DNA of 64,000 nt, taken from assembly GCA_963402885.1 (NCBI GenBank), contig OY727095.1, forward strand, positions 29,207,001 to 29,271,000. The letters run 5' to 3'. Origin of the DNA: Antedon bifida. Its lineage: Eukaryota > Echinodermata > Crinoidea > Comatulida > Antedonidae. Of the stretch, positions 44,601 through 57,545 are shown in pieces (positions within the stretch are counted from its first letter, which is position 1; each line of letters begins with the position of its first letter). Position numbers and translations under genes: made by a program. The notes below the pieces were generated by a model. It was not told where the DNA came from. It did no database searches and saw nothing but the letters and a program-made list of their open reading frames with translations.

Positions 44601-47600
44601 AAGCTGTTTTAACACAATAACCAATAGATGCATTGATTATATGTTTAAATAAAAAAAAATGATAATATTAAAAGCCATGATTCAATGTTTTAATCATCAG
44701 GAATAACTGTAATTCCACAGGCAGACAATAATAAACATGAAAGTATGCAAATAAAGATTGATAAACAATTATAACATAGGGTGTAAAAACAAAGATAACT
44801 GATAAAATACAAACAAGGCATACACACTCTACACCCAAAAAAGTTCCCATTGAATATGGTTTTCCCTGAATTGAGGTTGGCTGTAGTATTAAAGATACTT
44901 TGTATCATTTGTTTCACAGGAAAGTGTCCACTGAATAAGCATGTCCCTGAATAGGCGTGTCCTTTAGTAGAGATGTCCCCTGAATAGGCTTTTCCCAAAG
45001 GAACACGTTCTACTATATAAACTTTTTTTTATATGTAACAATGTTAACTCTGTGTTATGACAGATATTTTTGATTTTTTTTATTGTTTTCTTTTTTACAG
45101 GTGAAATATGTCGATTATGGAACAGTAGCTAGCGTACCAAAAGGTCTTTTACGATACCTCAAGTATGTGAAATCATTCCACCATTTCTATCAAAACAGGA
45201 AAAGCAATAGATTTTTTTAAGTGTCCTTTAACCATTAACCTTAATCATTTGAAATTTGAATGTTATACCATTTCTACTTTTGAATCACATGCTCAATGTG
45301 AGGAGTGTTAAATGTATTCATTCTGGTCCTCAAGCTTAATTGGAAATTCCGATTAGGCCCTCCACGGACCCAAGGACGCCAGCAGTGCAGCGCCTACCAG
45401 TGCAGGAATATTGTATAGAGTAAATTATTGTATTGTTTATAATATTGTTTGGTGTCTATAGTTTTTTCCTACTGTATGTGCTGAAGTGTAATTTTAGTGT
45501 TATAAAATGCTTTAGTGTTTTTTTTATTGTTTAATTTTTTTCAGATCATCTATGTTTCACCTACCAGTTCAAGGCTATGATGCAAAGCTTTCATTCCTCA
45601 AACCTGTAACGGTAGGCTTAAGCTCGCTCTACACTATAAAACTTTGTGTGACAAAAAATGTGATGTGCCCATATATGGTAGTGATATGCTTAACATCATC
45701 ATGTCCATATATATGCACATCACATTTTTATGTCACATAAAATGTGATACTGTAGTGTAGACAGAGCTTTATTTTTTGCTTTATTTCAATATACCATACA
45801 AATTACATAGACAAACAAGTACTAACAACAGCGCTAATCATTGGCATGATACCAGGGATAGCACCCTAAATCCTCATTTTGCATTGTTTATTTGTAGATA
45901 AACAATGCAAAAAGCATTAGTTATTAGTCATATTCGGCTCCTTATTGAATATGCATTAGGTGTGAAATAAGAATTGACTACAATACAAACACTTTCCATC
46001 GATCCGTTTGTGTAGAATGGTATAGACTTGTATATGGTTCGATTCCCATGAGCAGCTTCTTTTTACTTTATAGTAAAAGAGAGATTATATAAAGGATTTG
46101 GTTAAGTGATAATTAGGAAGTACGTCGGCTATCTTGTAATTCTTTCACGGGTTAGGGTAATAACTAATAATTCATAATTTATGCATCGCTTACCTGCGAG
46201 AAAAAAATTCTTAACCAGAACATTTATTTGTATTGTTTTATACTGGAGTTTATTTTCAATATTTAAGAAGCAAAGTTTCCTACAATCATTTTACTTCGCA
46301 ATGCTGTTTACCACCCCATTTTTCACTTAACAAGAATCAGTAAACAATTATTATTATGGAAAATAAATTTATTTTCTTTCAGGAAACATGGACAAAGCCA
46401 GTACAAGATAGAATTCTACAACTTTGTCTTGACAAAGCTTTAGTTGCCTTGGTAACTGGTATTCAGGTAAAACAAATTACAGAAAACTTTTTTTTATTCA
46501 ATATTTTACACAGAGGCACATCACAGACAACTTTAATCTTCATTATTAACTTTTCGCCGAATAAGATTTTCCAATTGTAACTATTGGACTAATAAATTTA
46601 TCTTGCTTTCCTATGGCAATATGTTACAGCTAACTCCTATTTAGAGGACATAACACCCTATTAAAGGGATACTTTGTATGGTATCTTATTTGTCGTATTA
46701 GGACTTTAACGATGAGTATAGTTCTCTGTTCAGTACATATTTAATGGAGTATTTTGTGCATTGAGATTGTTCTTAACCAAAAAGATTGCGTTTTTTCTAT
46801 CCAAATGATTTTCTGTTGAGCAAAATCCGTTTACTATTCGAATGTAAAATGTTCCAAAGCCAATACGGCAATTGATAATACTGATATCCCAACAATCTAT
46901 CTACATTTCTGAGATCGCAATAGGAGCTTTCTTTCCAAAAAAAATGGTACACTATAAATGATAGTATAAATAAAATATTTGTCTACTTTAGGAAAGAGTT
47001 TTGTGTGTATGTTTAACAGACACGAGCACTGAAGAGGATATACACATCAATGATGTCCTGGTGAGCGAGAACTTTGCGACCTTTGACACGTTGATGGATA
47101 AAGACAAACCAGTATGTTGTTATATTCATTTTATTGAAATTTGATAAGAATTAATAGTATTCTAGTAGCTGCAATCATTAATTATTAAAACTAGAAAGAG
47201 TCAAGAAGTGACAACAGTAATACAAACAGGCAGCCTAAAACAGGACAGGGATCACTCCTCCAAATGGCCACTGTATCCATATATAAAATATAATCATTAT
47301 ATATATATAACAATTTGGGTAAAATTCTGGTTTTAAATTTGTGGATACGAGAATATGCTCAACGTACATGCATAGTGGCGCATGACTGCATAATGGGCGC
47401 AGTTTCAAACGAGCCTAACTGATTGGCTGAATGTGATGCATCTATATTCGATGGTCACTCTACAAAGGCAATCTCAGTGTCCTGTTGTTGGATTTCCTTG
47501 GTTGTATTGGCTATATGATTACTCTATAATTCACTAGCCAATGGAGGATGGCGTTAGATTAAGATTTTTTTTTCTGTCTTTTGCTATGGATATAATATTA

Positions 47601-50600
47601 TGTCACCATGATATTCCGAAATAAAAAGATAAATGAAAAAATGAAAAATATTCAACAAAACAACTGGCTATTCCAGATGATTACCAATTGATGAACACTA
47701 ATTGAAACAGTATAGAGTGTATCAGTATTTCAGTACATTATACCTCAATGTGTCGCCCAACACCATGCATACAACTAATGGAGTGTATATATTACTTTTG
47801 TATATTTATTACTTTTGTATATTTATTTTAATAGTTTTATTTAAATACCTTCACAGTATTCCGAGTACAGTTTGATGACTGGGTACGGCCTGGACATACC
47901 AACACTAGTGTATGACAATTCTACTACATTGCAAGAAGATGGTCAAGAGGTCGTTGGATCAAGCTCCTTAACCCCTCCTAGGCTAAGCTTAGCCTCTCCA
48001 ACCGGACTTGACACCCAGTTCAATAGCTTGAGCATTGGCCCACCAATGTTAGAAAAGGTTACAGGAACAGAGGAGTCTCCAGAGTTCGTTGAAGATGTTA
48101 GAATTTATCCGGTTGTCGAGGAGTTGGATGATGAAGAACTGATGGAACAGATGAATCGTGAAATGGGTGGTGATTTGGATGATCTTGAAAGCAATCGGTT
48201 TATTATGTAGTAAGTGCCTCATTCACATTGTTTTATTTTTTAAATTTTGTTTTATTTTATTTATCTTTAGGCACATGTCGCCAAGTATTATCATTAGTTA
48301 CATTACCATCAAATAGGTACTAATCCCCCTCGTACAGGACTATTTTGTGTACCAATTTATGGGGGTAATCCCCTACTCGTCTCGAATAATGATGAACTGG
48401 ATTCTAAGTACACAGGGGTAAACAGTGTCCACTAGACCTACAGTTTGTTGTTGCACCACAAGAACTAGGATAGACTCAGCCTTGCACCCATGCCAATATT
48501 GTTGGCTCTTTAGGTACAGTAAACGGTGCCCCTGCCTTAACCGTCTTAAAAAGTCTTTCGCATCTTTCACCTCATGAAATTTTGTACCATTGCACTCACA
48601 AACGATCATTATTTGTATATAATCATTTTGTATTGTTTTTAACAGTCTTGATCTTGGAAATGACCGTACAATTCACCTAGTCAATCACATCGGCGTTCCA
48701 TACTTGCCAAGTGCAAACCTAAGAACCTTGATTGATGTGGATGCTGTCACTCAAGTTGTAAGTATTTGCATAGACAAGAACTGAACGAAGGTGAATGCAA
48801 AGTGATGCCAACCAGACAGGGAATCCATATAAATATAATTATTTAACTAAAAATACTATAATGTACCCAGTGTTCTCCCGAAGCAGGTTTTGCCAGCAGG
48901 ATTTGCCGGACTAAATTGGCTCCAACCAGTATTAAAAATGGTACAAGAAAATTATACATAAAATAATCACTTATCTACTAGTGGTAGAGTTGGAGTTGGA
49001 TAGCCGAGTGGTTAGGACACTTGACTGTCATACAGATAGACCCGGGTTCAATTCCCGACAACTCCCAGTCCACACAGCTGTAAATCAGTACCTAGTTGAA
49101 AATACTAGGGAGAATAAAGGCGGCGTGGAAAGGAACTGGTCACCCTACCACATAATGCCGAGGCTTAGTACAATGAGCTCCTAACAGCTCATTCCCCTAC
49201 GTTCAGAATGAACACGGGACTCACCTTTACCTTTTTACTAGTGGTAGGTTAGGCCAAAACATTAAACACAAACAAGAACATTCAAAGGCTACAGTATATT
49301 TTGTCAATTTGCCAGACTTGATTTCTATTTTGGGAGAACAATGTGTACCACATGATTTTATTTAAAATTACACTTTTAACTCTATTTCCTTGTAGCATTA
49401 AAATTAATAAAGTTTTTGTTAAAAAATGTTTCCCATATGAGGATTGTATAGGAAAATGATATACTGTAATTGATGTAACCGATAGTGGTGGGTGTAGAGG
49501 TGTAGGCTTATCTAATTGTTTGCAACCATTTTGCGGAGCTCATTGTAAACTGCGAACTTTGGTTAGGATTTAATTGTCATTAGTCTTCTTATACTTAGGT
49601 CGTGGTTCCCACTAGTAACGCATCGTTACCTCAGCAATGTAAGAAAATGCCCTTCCAATAATTGTGTTGGCCTCGCCTGCATGAAATCAAACCTGCTATT
49701 TGCACGTCTATTAGTTGTTGTAGACTTTGACCTGGTTCAGCTTGCATACGTTTGACTATGTGCTGTATGTTTTCCAATGTTCTTGCATGAAATCAAACTG
49801 ATTCTCTTTCCTGTAGTGATGTTTGCAGTACTGTTGTTGTACATATGTGATACGTTGTTGCGTTAAGGAGGCCTCCTGAAGTTAGCAGACAATATATGGA
49901 CTGTACTATTACTGTAATTAATAAAAAATTATCTGTATTTGATTTTAGATGCAGATCAAACAACTTGGTATCCAATCCATTTCACTTTCACGAGAAGAAT
50001 ATCCAGATGTATTTGCAGAGCTAGATGAGTATGAATACTTTGTTACTACGATTTTTATACAATATCAATATATCATACACAAAGGTTTGCTTTATAGCAG
50101 AAGATTATTATTATTACTATTAAATTGCTTGACATGCAACAAGATTTAGACAGAGCTCAAGTGTGGGGAACCGCTGGAGAAATCATGCAAGTTCGTGTCG
50201 ATATTATTTAGGAAGCTATAGGCCTAGATCACATTTTAGGGTATTTTTTAAGTAGAAATCTGGGGGAAAGTCTATACGATAGGCATAGCACTGGTAAGAA
50301 CAATTAGGCCGTCTAGGCCTAGATGACCAGACCATTTAATTACTAGGCCTACATCGGAATATAGCTAGCTTAAATCGTAGCCACCTCCAAAATTTGGGCA
50401 AATTTCACTTACAAGGGTGGGTGGGATTATTCCCGGGGAACTACGGTAATTGTCTGTTGTTGGATAACAAGAAAAACTTTTCTCCAAGAAAATTGATAAT
50501 TTTTGAGAAAGTTTTTTTTATATATATAATTATGTCGAAATGGATCTCAACTGTGTTTACCTAAGCACTCCGAGCAACTGAATGCAACCCAATGTAAGAA

Positions 50601-53600
50601 ATTTGTCGACATATGCGCAGTTGCATTGGTTTCCGGAACTGAACACGACTGAAACTGTCAGTTGCCCCAATATGCGGTATAAGTAACGTATAATAATATA
50701 ATAAGTTTTCATAGAAGCGCTTATGCACACTTGTTTATATATACAAATACGTATACATCGCGCATGTGGTATGGTAACCGCGACGCCATGTCGACATAAG
50801 CTTCGCCTAAATATTTGAATATATATTAGTACAGTAGGTATTAAAATGTTTAATAGCGATCAATCTAAGCTACGGAAACAATAGAACCATTCACAAGACT
50901 TGGCACTGAGAGATATCACAATTGACGCAATACTATAGTAGTTGGGGCTAGCAAAATGCATCTATTCAGGCTAATGATTGTAGTATTGTGATAACTAAAT
51001 GAGTAACAGTATTTAACCCAATTGAGAAAAATAATGGAGTCCTATAAATAAACGATCTTTGGTGCTGATGGTATTTCTTTGAATTTAAAGGTATGAAGTC
51101 ACTAGAGGGCCAGCAGATGACCAATCGGATCCAAGCCCCTACATCACATTATATCCACTTGAAAAGTAAGTACTTCTTGTACTTATTTACAGAAGAATGC
51201 ATAATTAGGAATGTTTACAGTATCTATCTAAAGTAAGAAATAAAGATTGAAATCAATTGAATGCACTTAGCTATAAAGTTTGCGGTACACCATGTGTATT
51301 AGTTCTGAAAAGAACTGTTGAGTTTCTCGACGTTTCGATCAATATGCTTTGCTCGTCCTCAGGTGTATATATATATATATCTTGCACTGATGAAGGGCTA
51401 GTGTTGCCCGAAAGCTCAATGGAGATACAAAAAAAAAAATCGAAAAGCTAAATCAAAGCGATAAAGTAAAACAGGCAGAAAAGTTAGCAGAGCTTTCGGG
51501 CAACACTAGCCCTTCATCAGTGCAAGTGATACAGTATATATGTATCTTTTCACAGTTGTAGAGATATTTGTTTAATATTCCTCAAATTATTTTATTATAC
51601 TAAGTTGTTATTAATAGAATAATATTAATAGAATTTGAAATTAATGTGTTTTTAATGATTTTTTAAATAGAATTCCAAGTTTAGTAGCGGTATTTGAGGA
51701 TCAGTCATCTGACCTATCCTCAATACTAACACAAGTTTTTGAAGAATTTAGTGCGGAAGATCCTTACTGGAAGGTAGATATTCTGTCTAATTTATCAAAT
51801 AAACATCGTAACCATCACAGATTAGTTCTGTCCTGTCCTGTCAATTTTTCATCAAATGAAATATTCTCTTCATTAAACAAATAAAAAAAAACCTACTTTT
51901 TTTTAAATGTATCCATCGTAAATCATTTAAGAATGCTAGGCCGGGAATCTTTCCAACTTTAGTCGCGGAGTAGAACAGTTATGGCTCGCAAGTTGATCTT
52001 CAAACGCTATCAGTCAACAACGTCGCTTGGCAAAGTTATCTAAATGTTTACAAAAAGCTGAATGTGCATTAGAGCGTGTTAATTATCACCATTAGATATC
52101 ACTTTAGGTAAGGTTAATACGTGATCCGTAATTAACCAATCAAATTGCAAGAATACAATCAAGTGTGTTTTAAACAATGTTATCATATTATACTTTACCA
52201 TGTACAGAACTAACATTGAATGGCATGGGGTACACAATTATCCCATCAGGATGTGTTTTACTGCTATAGTAAATAATCTGTTGATTAATTTTTTTAGGGA
52301 GAAACATCACCTGTGGAGCCACATGATGAAACTGTTAGCGATGACTTGGATCTATTAAAAATAATGTTACAAGTATCGGAAAGAAAAAGGTTTGTAAAAT
52401 ATGTACTGTACCAAAATTCCCTCAAGTTAACAAATAGAACATAAGGAAGAAGAAAGCTCAATCAAACTAGTTTAAAACAAAGTTTGATGTGCCCAAATAT
52501 GGTAGTGATATGACATCATCATGTCCATATATTGGCACATCACATTTTTTGTCACATAAAGTTTGATAGTGTAGACAAGGCTTAAGGAGAAAGAATTTTG
52601 TTATGATATAAATATTTTTTTTACATACTCAACAATAGATAATATCAGTAACTATAACAACGTAACAATTGTTTTCCATCAACTCAAATGTGTTCACACT
52701 GCTGTTTCGCAGGCTTTCAACAGGTCACATATGGCACACCAATCGTGCATATATCCAAAAATTCTATTTAAAGAATTAAAAATAAAAAATTTAAAATAAA
52801 TATACAAAAACCAGTACAGAAAACTAATTTAAAGTTGATACAAAGCATGTCTTTAGAAATAGTTAATTGTTCTGTCTAAGAAAAAGCCAAAACATGAGGT
52901 GGTGTTTGAACCTAGTTATCATAATCACTGATTAAACTTGAATACAGATTTCCCTGTAGATAGGATCATTTTTTAATGTTAAGAGCATTTTCCTTAGCCT
53001 TAGTGTGAATTGTACCAAATAACTCTGAGATTGGTAGCCAAGCCTCATAGGTGCATACAAATTTCGGGAATTGCAATGCAAAAGATAGGACAGGTTATTA
53101 AATAAGTTTAACACTTAATTTCACAATTTTAGGCATTCGGGTCTGCTGGATCCTCCGCTAAGGTTCTTAATCGTCAAACTACAAATATGTACATCTGTAT
53201 TGTGATTATTTCAAAATGTTTGTTTTTCAGGCAAAAGATACTCATTGCAATGATGGAGGATGGTGGAAATGGCTTGGTGGATGAACTGACAGAAATTGAG
53301 CAGCAGATAGCGTTTGTCAAAGCTAAAGTGAAAAACATGCAGATTCAAACAGAAGAAATTGAAAGAGGTATACAATATCTTGTTAATAAGACTGACTTTG
53401 ATATGCCTACTTAAGCTGATGGGAAAAGGGTTGATATGCCTACTTAAGCTGATGAAAAAAATATATTGTTTTAGTGATTTTTTGAAATTTCAATTTAAGA
53501 ATGTTTAAAAAATTGAATTCCAATATTTCTTTTTAAACTAGGTAGTGACTTAAAATAGATTAATTTTTATACAGTAATTATAAAAAATGTAAAATGAGAT

Positions 53601-54794
53601 TTTTTTGTTAATTCAATCATTTAGTTGGTTTGGTTTTTGAAAATTGAAAAAATGATAATTTATTTTCTGGCCTAATTATAGCAATGTTTAATTTGTTATG
53701 TTTCTGTTTACGAATTGTTTGTACAGTAATTAGATTTATATGTTTTAAAGTGAAATATATTATAAATAACACACAGAAATCACTGTTTTTTTTTCTGTTA
53801 TTGTATGTATGTGTATACGTTTATCAATAAAACTACCTTTATTCGTAATACCACTTTCACAGGTGTAGTGAATGACCTGGTTTCCCAGGGGCATGCATCC
53901 ACAACGTCTATCCACACATCATCCACGTCAAGGCATGCATCAGTTCCCGACGATCAAATCTCCAATTCAGATACTAGAAAGAATTTAACAAGTCCCGTGT
54001 CGATCAAAAGTGAGAAAATACTGACTGTGGGCGACACCTGTAAGAAGATGAACGTTGTTGAACCGTTTAAGCCTTGCGAAGATTTGGAAAGTTTCAACGT
54101 TGCAGCGAGTACAGAATTCATCCCGTCTGCATCTGTCACTCAAAAAGGAGCCACGTATTATAATCTAGCTCCGCAATATCCGCCAAGTTCCCATGTAAAT
54201 TCAGCTACACAAATTTATACCCATCATTTCCGGCCTAGTCTCCCGCATCCTCAATCCTACGGGTCACAACCTCAACAGGTGTATGCAGCACAACCACAAA
54301 CAAATATGATTCGACCACCACCAGGACTGCCACCACCTCCACAAGGAATTCAACAGGCACCACAACATGGCATGCATAGACCAAGCTGGAATCAACCACA
54401 TATCCAGCCGACCTTTAACCCACACATGCAATCAAGAATGCCTCCACCACACATTCAACCGAACATGCAACCGAACGTTCAACCAAACATGCAACCAAAT
54501 GTGCGACCAAACATGCAACCAAATGTACGACCAAACATGCAACCGAATGTGCAACCAAACCTTCCATGTGTACAACCAGGGTTGCAGTATATGATGCAAT
54601 CTCAGATTAACCACTTACTGAATCAAAACATGTATAACTTCCCAGCAGGCCAATATTACGGCAATCAACACGGCCATAGCTACAATAATGCTTACATGGG
54701 CCAATCCAACCCTTCAACAAGTACACCGTTCATTGGACAGCCTACCGCTGGTGTACCATTTAATTATGGGAATAACTGGTCTACACAACACTGA
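38671..54794 (+). CDS. TDRD5: Tudor domain-containing protein 5 (TDRD5), 21 exons
   Basis: TDRD5 is a germline piRNA/nuage protein. I placed 21 coding exons with matching phases: 38671-39382, 40392-40501, 40807-40863, 41376-41523, 42184-42335, 43071-43176, 43453-43505, 44035-44228, 44446-44593, 45101-45162, 45545-45611, 46383-46466, 46992-47111, 47857-48209, 48646-48757, 49949-50028, 51091-51165, 51671-51773, 52298-52389, 53231-53367, 53863-54794. They total 3897 nt, 1298 residues plus stop. Four LOTUS/OST-HTH domains (about 5-80, 150-225, 270-345, 360-440) precede one extended Tudor domain (about 490-640; EEYIEVYVSN, NWHRAIITG, VKYVDYG). An acidic region and a coiled-coil-like exon 20 follow. 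The C-terminus is Pro/Gln/Met-rich with NMQPNV-type repeats. Human TDRD5 is about 981 residues with three LOTUS domains. A few donors (exons 9 and 16) are weak. Confidence 0.93.
39708..40009. mobile_element. ~300-bp inverted-repeat element (family D), TDRD5 intron 1
   Basis: Termini AGCCTGTTTTCCACTAGGCG and, inverted at the right, CGCCACGTGGAAAACCGGCT, followed inwards by GAAT. No ORF of note. Confidence 0.75.
41029..41193. repeat. tandem/inverted GACACACCCCTG motif region, TDRD5 intron 3
   Basis: Bounded by GACACACCCCTGCGTCAAAA and TTTTTTGACGCACCCCTGTG. Internal repeats of GACCATGACACACC. The outer blocks are inverted to each other except for the CCCC core, which keeps its orientation. Confidence 0.6.
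42505..42639. mobile_element. MITE family A, copy 3 (TDRD5 intron 5)
   Basis: TAAAGCCCTGTCTACACTATC start; GTAGTCAGAGCTTAAG end. Confidence 0.8.
43685..43790. repeat. dispersed GTAGTTCC...TAATCCCACC repeat (TDRD5 intron 7)
   Basis: Contains TTACCGTAGTTCCTCTGG and AAGTATAATCCCACC. Related sequence is inverted at about 50385-50450 (TTACCGTAGTTCC on the minus strand), with shorter matches at about 33790 and 62200. Probably a decayed mobile element. Confidence 0.5.
45618..45770. mobile_element. MITE family A, copy 4 (starts ~6 bp after TDRD5 exon 11 donor)
   Basis: Begins TTAAGCTCGCTCTACACTA right after the donor GTAGGC at 45612 and ends GTGTAGACAGAGCTTTA. Confidence 0.8.
48460..48640. repeat. 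dispersed repeat, partner at 58985-59110
   Basis: Shared block CATTGCACTCACAAACG then TTCATTATTTGTAT (or ATCATT here), with weaker similarity upstream. Located just before TDRD5 exon 15; the partner lies in a CDC73 intron. Confidence 0.5.
48992..49240 (+). mobile_element. tRNA-derived SINE (TDRD5 intron 15)
   Basis: The head (48992-49065) folds like a tRNA. Acceptor arms GGAGTTG and CAACTCC are perfectly complementary. The A-box-like TAGCCGAGTGG and B-box GGTTCAATTCC are both present. It is followed by a ~175-bp body ending CTTTACCTTTTT. Transcribed by RNA polymerase III if intact. Confidence 0.75.
50385..50450 (-). repeat. dispersed GTAGTTCC/TAATCCCACCC repeat, inverted copy
   Basis: Minus-strand match to the repeat at 43685-43790: TTACCGTAGTTCCCCGGGAA followed by TAATCCCACCC. 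Confidence 0.5.
51298..51527 (-). mobile_element. Penelope-like element terminal fragment with hammerhead-like motifs (TDRD5 intron 17)
   Basis: Two inverted copies of TTGCACTGATGAAGGGCTAG followed by TGTTGCCCGAAAGCTC lie at 51379-51417 (plus) and 51491-51525 (minus). They have the order CTGATGA, a GGGC/GCCC stem, GAAA, as in a hammerhead ribozyme core, but with one extra A before the stem. Next to them on the minus strand CTGAGGA, a 3-bp CGA/TCG stem and GAAACGTC (about 51363-51328) form a second such arrangement. Hammerhead motifs are known in the terminal repeats of Penelope-like elements; assignment here is inference. Confidence 0.5.
52450..52584. mobile_element. MITE family A, copy 5 (TDRD5 intron 19)
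   Basis: Degraded left end (GAAAGCTCAATCAAACTAG), then TTTGATGTGCCC...; right end TTTGATAGTGTAGACAAGGC. Confidence 0.75.
54460..54562 (+). repeat. 12-bp coding repeat within TDRD5 last exon
   Basis: About eight 4-residue units (NMQP, NVQP, NVRP) encoded by AACATGCAACCA-like 12-mers. It expands the disordered C-terminal tail. The repeat also opens alternative frames that I reject as genes. Confidence 0.85.
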
Positions 54795-56833
54795 AAGTGA
54801 CATTATAGAAATTGTATTGTATTGAAATTTATATTTTACATTCCAAAAGAACAGTGTATGTTCTTTGGAGAGACTTACACCAGTGTACAATTGAATATAA
54901 GATTTGCTGGTCTACACAACATGAATAATGACACATTATAATAGACATTTTGTACTAAATGAAAATGTAACATTCCAAATGCTAGGTCTGCCAGTGTATG
55001 TTCTGACTGAGTCTCTGGTGTACATAACATTGAATATGACATTTGCATTTTAAAAGCTTGTGTATAAGTCAGTATAAATTAGTCAGTGAAATTTACTTAC
55101 ATATATTGCTTATTAGGTCTGTAGACCTTTTGTCAATTCACATGCAATCTGATGCGGTCACCAGTTGAATTAAATGCAAATATTTTAAATTTTGAAGACA
55201 ATTTGGAGCTGATTTACAGTACAATTGAATTATGGGATTATTTGTTGAATTCAAAACTGTTTCCATTTCAAAATTGCATACTGGTCAATGATTAAAAGAT
55301 GAGATGTTACACAACCCAACAAAAAAATTAAAGAAATTTTAGTTCTGTCCATTACATCTGGAAATACAGATTATTTTTAGTGTTATTTTATGTACAAAAT
55401 TGATTTTTTTCACTACAGATTTTCAAACATTTTAAATGAAGAATATGTTAACAGACTGTTCATATTAGAAAGTAGTGATTATATAATTATTTATCACAGG
55501 TAGATTTTTTAACTATAAAATGTTACTGCTGCAATTTATTTGATTGTTTTTGTTAATATATATATATGGGGTTATAATAATGATGAAGAAGTATAACAAA
55601 GAAAGCATTTTACTATTTTACAACATTCAGTTATATTTCATTGTGAAAACATTTTCTTGTTTTAGTTTGTAAGAACAGATACTTTATTTTATTCTACATG
55701 TTACATAATGATTTAGAGATGTACCCATGCAAGAACTGTTAAAAATGTGTTTACCATTTTCTGATTTTAATGTATTTTGTGTTGTGTAAATATCTGGTTT
55801 TCATATTAAAAGAAAAATAATTTAACGTTATTAGTTTCTACCATTTCATTATATTATAATGTGTATTATGCGTGATTAGGAGCAGGGCCATAGGCAGACG
55901 TGGCCTTCATCTGAGATTTTCACCACTCACCCCAATTTCCCACCACAGATTGTCATATTTTATATTAATAATTCTATTTTAAGCATCTTTTTCTCGTCTG
56001 TTTTTAACCTCTCACTATGACCTTGGAGGCCATTTACAAGCCAGGGCCATGAATACAATGGCCTCTCTTTCCTAACTGTGAATGTTGAAGGCTCGAACTT
56101 AGGCCAATCATGGAGGAAAAAAAAATAAAAATTTATTTTTTCCTCCATGGGCCAATCCAAAAAATGATATTTTCCAAAAAAATTGGAATGTACCACCCTA
56201 ATCATGAGGATGGAACCAAGAAATGCATGTCATGTGAATATGTATCAACCAATCAAAAGGCAAGGTTATGCTTCAGTGTGTTAAACACAATAACTGCACT
56301 ACACAGAAAAATAAGTTATCAAGATATGGCTTTAATGTACACAATTTATCTATGTAAAACTACATATTCTATTGATATACACTCTAATATGTACCGTCAG
56401 CAAATCTTTGATAACATAACACATGATTTACATATCAGTGAATAAATTCTTAAATAATACAAAAAGCATTAATTATTACATAATAAAGAGAAGTTGATTG
56501 TTTTTTTAAAAAAAACACCTCAAACTTTTAGTATGCATGAGTTCATACATCTTGATTTCAACACATGGTTTATAGACATGCATTATACAATAATTTTAAT
56601 GTTTAGATGTCAATAAATATTCACAATATTGTAAAAGAAATTCAGAAATCATATTTAATATATATGACCACAGGCATTAACATTTTCATTGGGAACAGTG
56701 AAATAAATATCAAATTGAATACACCCATATCCCGTTTTACAATTTATTCTCCACCAACGATTCCATGTGAAAGTTCAGTCAGTTGCATTGTGGAATTAGA
56801 GTATGACAACCCCAAGATAGTTTACAGAGAACT

Positions 56834-57326
56834 GGGGTGGATTGCTATAAAACAGTCTTAATTGATAGTCTTAACTCTTGGATTAAAGTCGGCTTTATCA
56901 GATTAACGGTCGTCTTACTAAAGCCACCCTGTTAGACCATTGCTATAAAACAGTATTAGCTAAGACAGCGTACAGTAACAAATTAAGGGCGTACTTTACG
57001 CGTAGAATACCAAATAAGGTAATGTTTATCACACTTGCTCAATTCACAATCATAACAGTACGTACATTTCTACACAAAAAATCTATTTTAGATCCATACA
57101 AGAATAAGATCACCATTATTATTATTAAAACTTGTTTGCCTTTCACGATCAATAATATGTATAAGCAACAAAAAGAGAGGTTTACGTCTGATTTAATTTT
57201 AAAGACCGCTTACAGGTTAGACCGCGGTATAGCAATGGTCTATAATAAAGATATACTTGCTACGTCACGAATTATAGTCGGCTAAGCGCTAAGACCGTTT
57301 ATAGACCACTTATAGCAATCCGCCCC
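56834..57326. mobile_element. ~490-bp inverted-repeat element (family E)
   Basis: Termini GGGGTGGATTGCTATAA and TTATAGCAATCCGCCCC, inverted. Sub-terminal repeats of GACCATTGCTATAA recur at about 56935 and, inverted, about 57230. No transposase. Confidence 0.75.
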
Positions 57327-57464
57327 TGTAATTTTTCTAACATGCCCTTCTTATTTGAACACACACTACCAGAATTCTGAAACTGAAATTACAGGATTGG
57401 AAATGAAGTTACCTATTGGGCTTGGGTAGTGTTGCTGATTTTGGCCACGACAAAAATCTGGTAC

Positions 57465-57545
57465 TTAATGTGATAGCCAGGATTTGAATATAGGACCTCA
57501 CGATTGGTAACCAAGCATGCTGACCTTTTCACACTACTATTTTTG
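57465..57545 (-). repeat. tRNA-like SINE fragment
   Basis: On the minus strand GCATGCTTGGTTACCAATC then a B-box-like ATTCAAATCCTGGC. It resembles the fragment at 61585-61672, but the A box is weak. Confidence 0.5.

Noticed and set aside
48992-49065. Functional tRNA gene
   Set aside because: It is followed by a SINE body and lies in a gene intron, and the D and anticodon arms are not convincing. Called SINE head.
54367-54614. Alternative-frame and antisense ORFs over the TDRD5 NMQP repeat
   Set aside because: Explained by the 12-bp repeat; the spliced TDRD5 frame is unambiguous.
56607-56861. 84-codon plus-strand ORF between TDRD5 and CDC73
   Set aside because: No known motif; its end lies inside an inverted-repeat element, and there is no splice or codon support.
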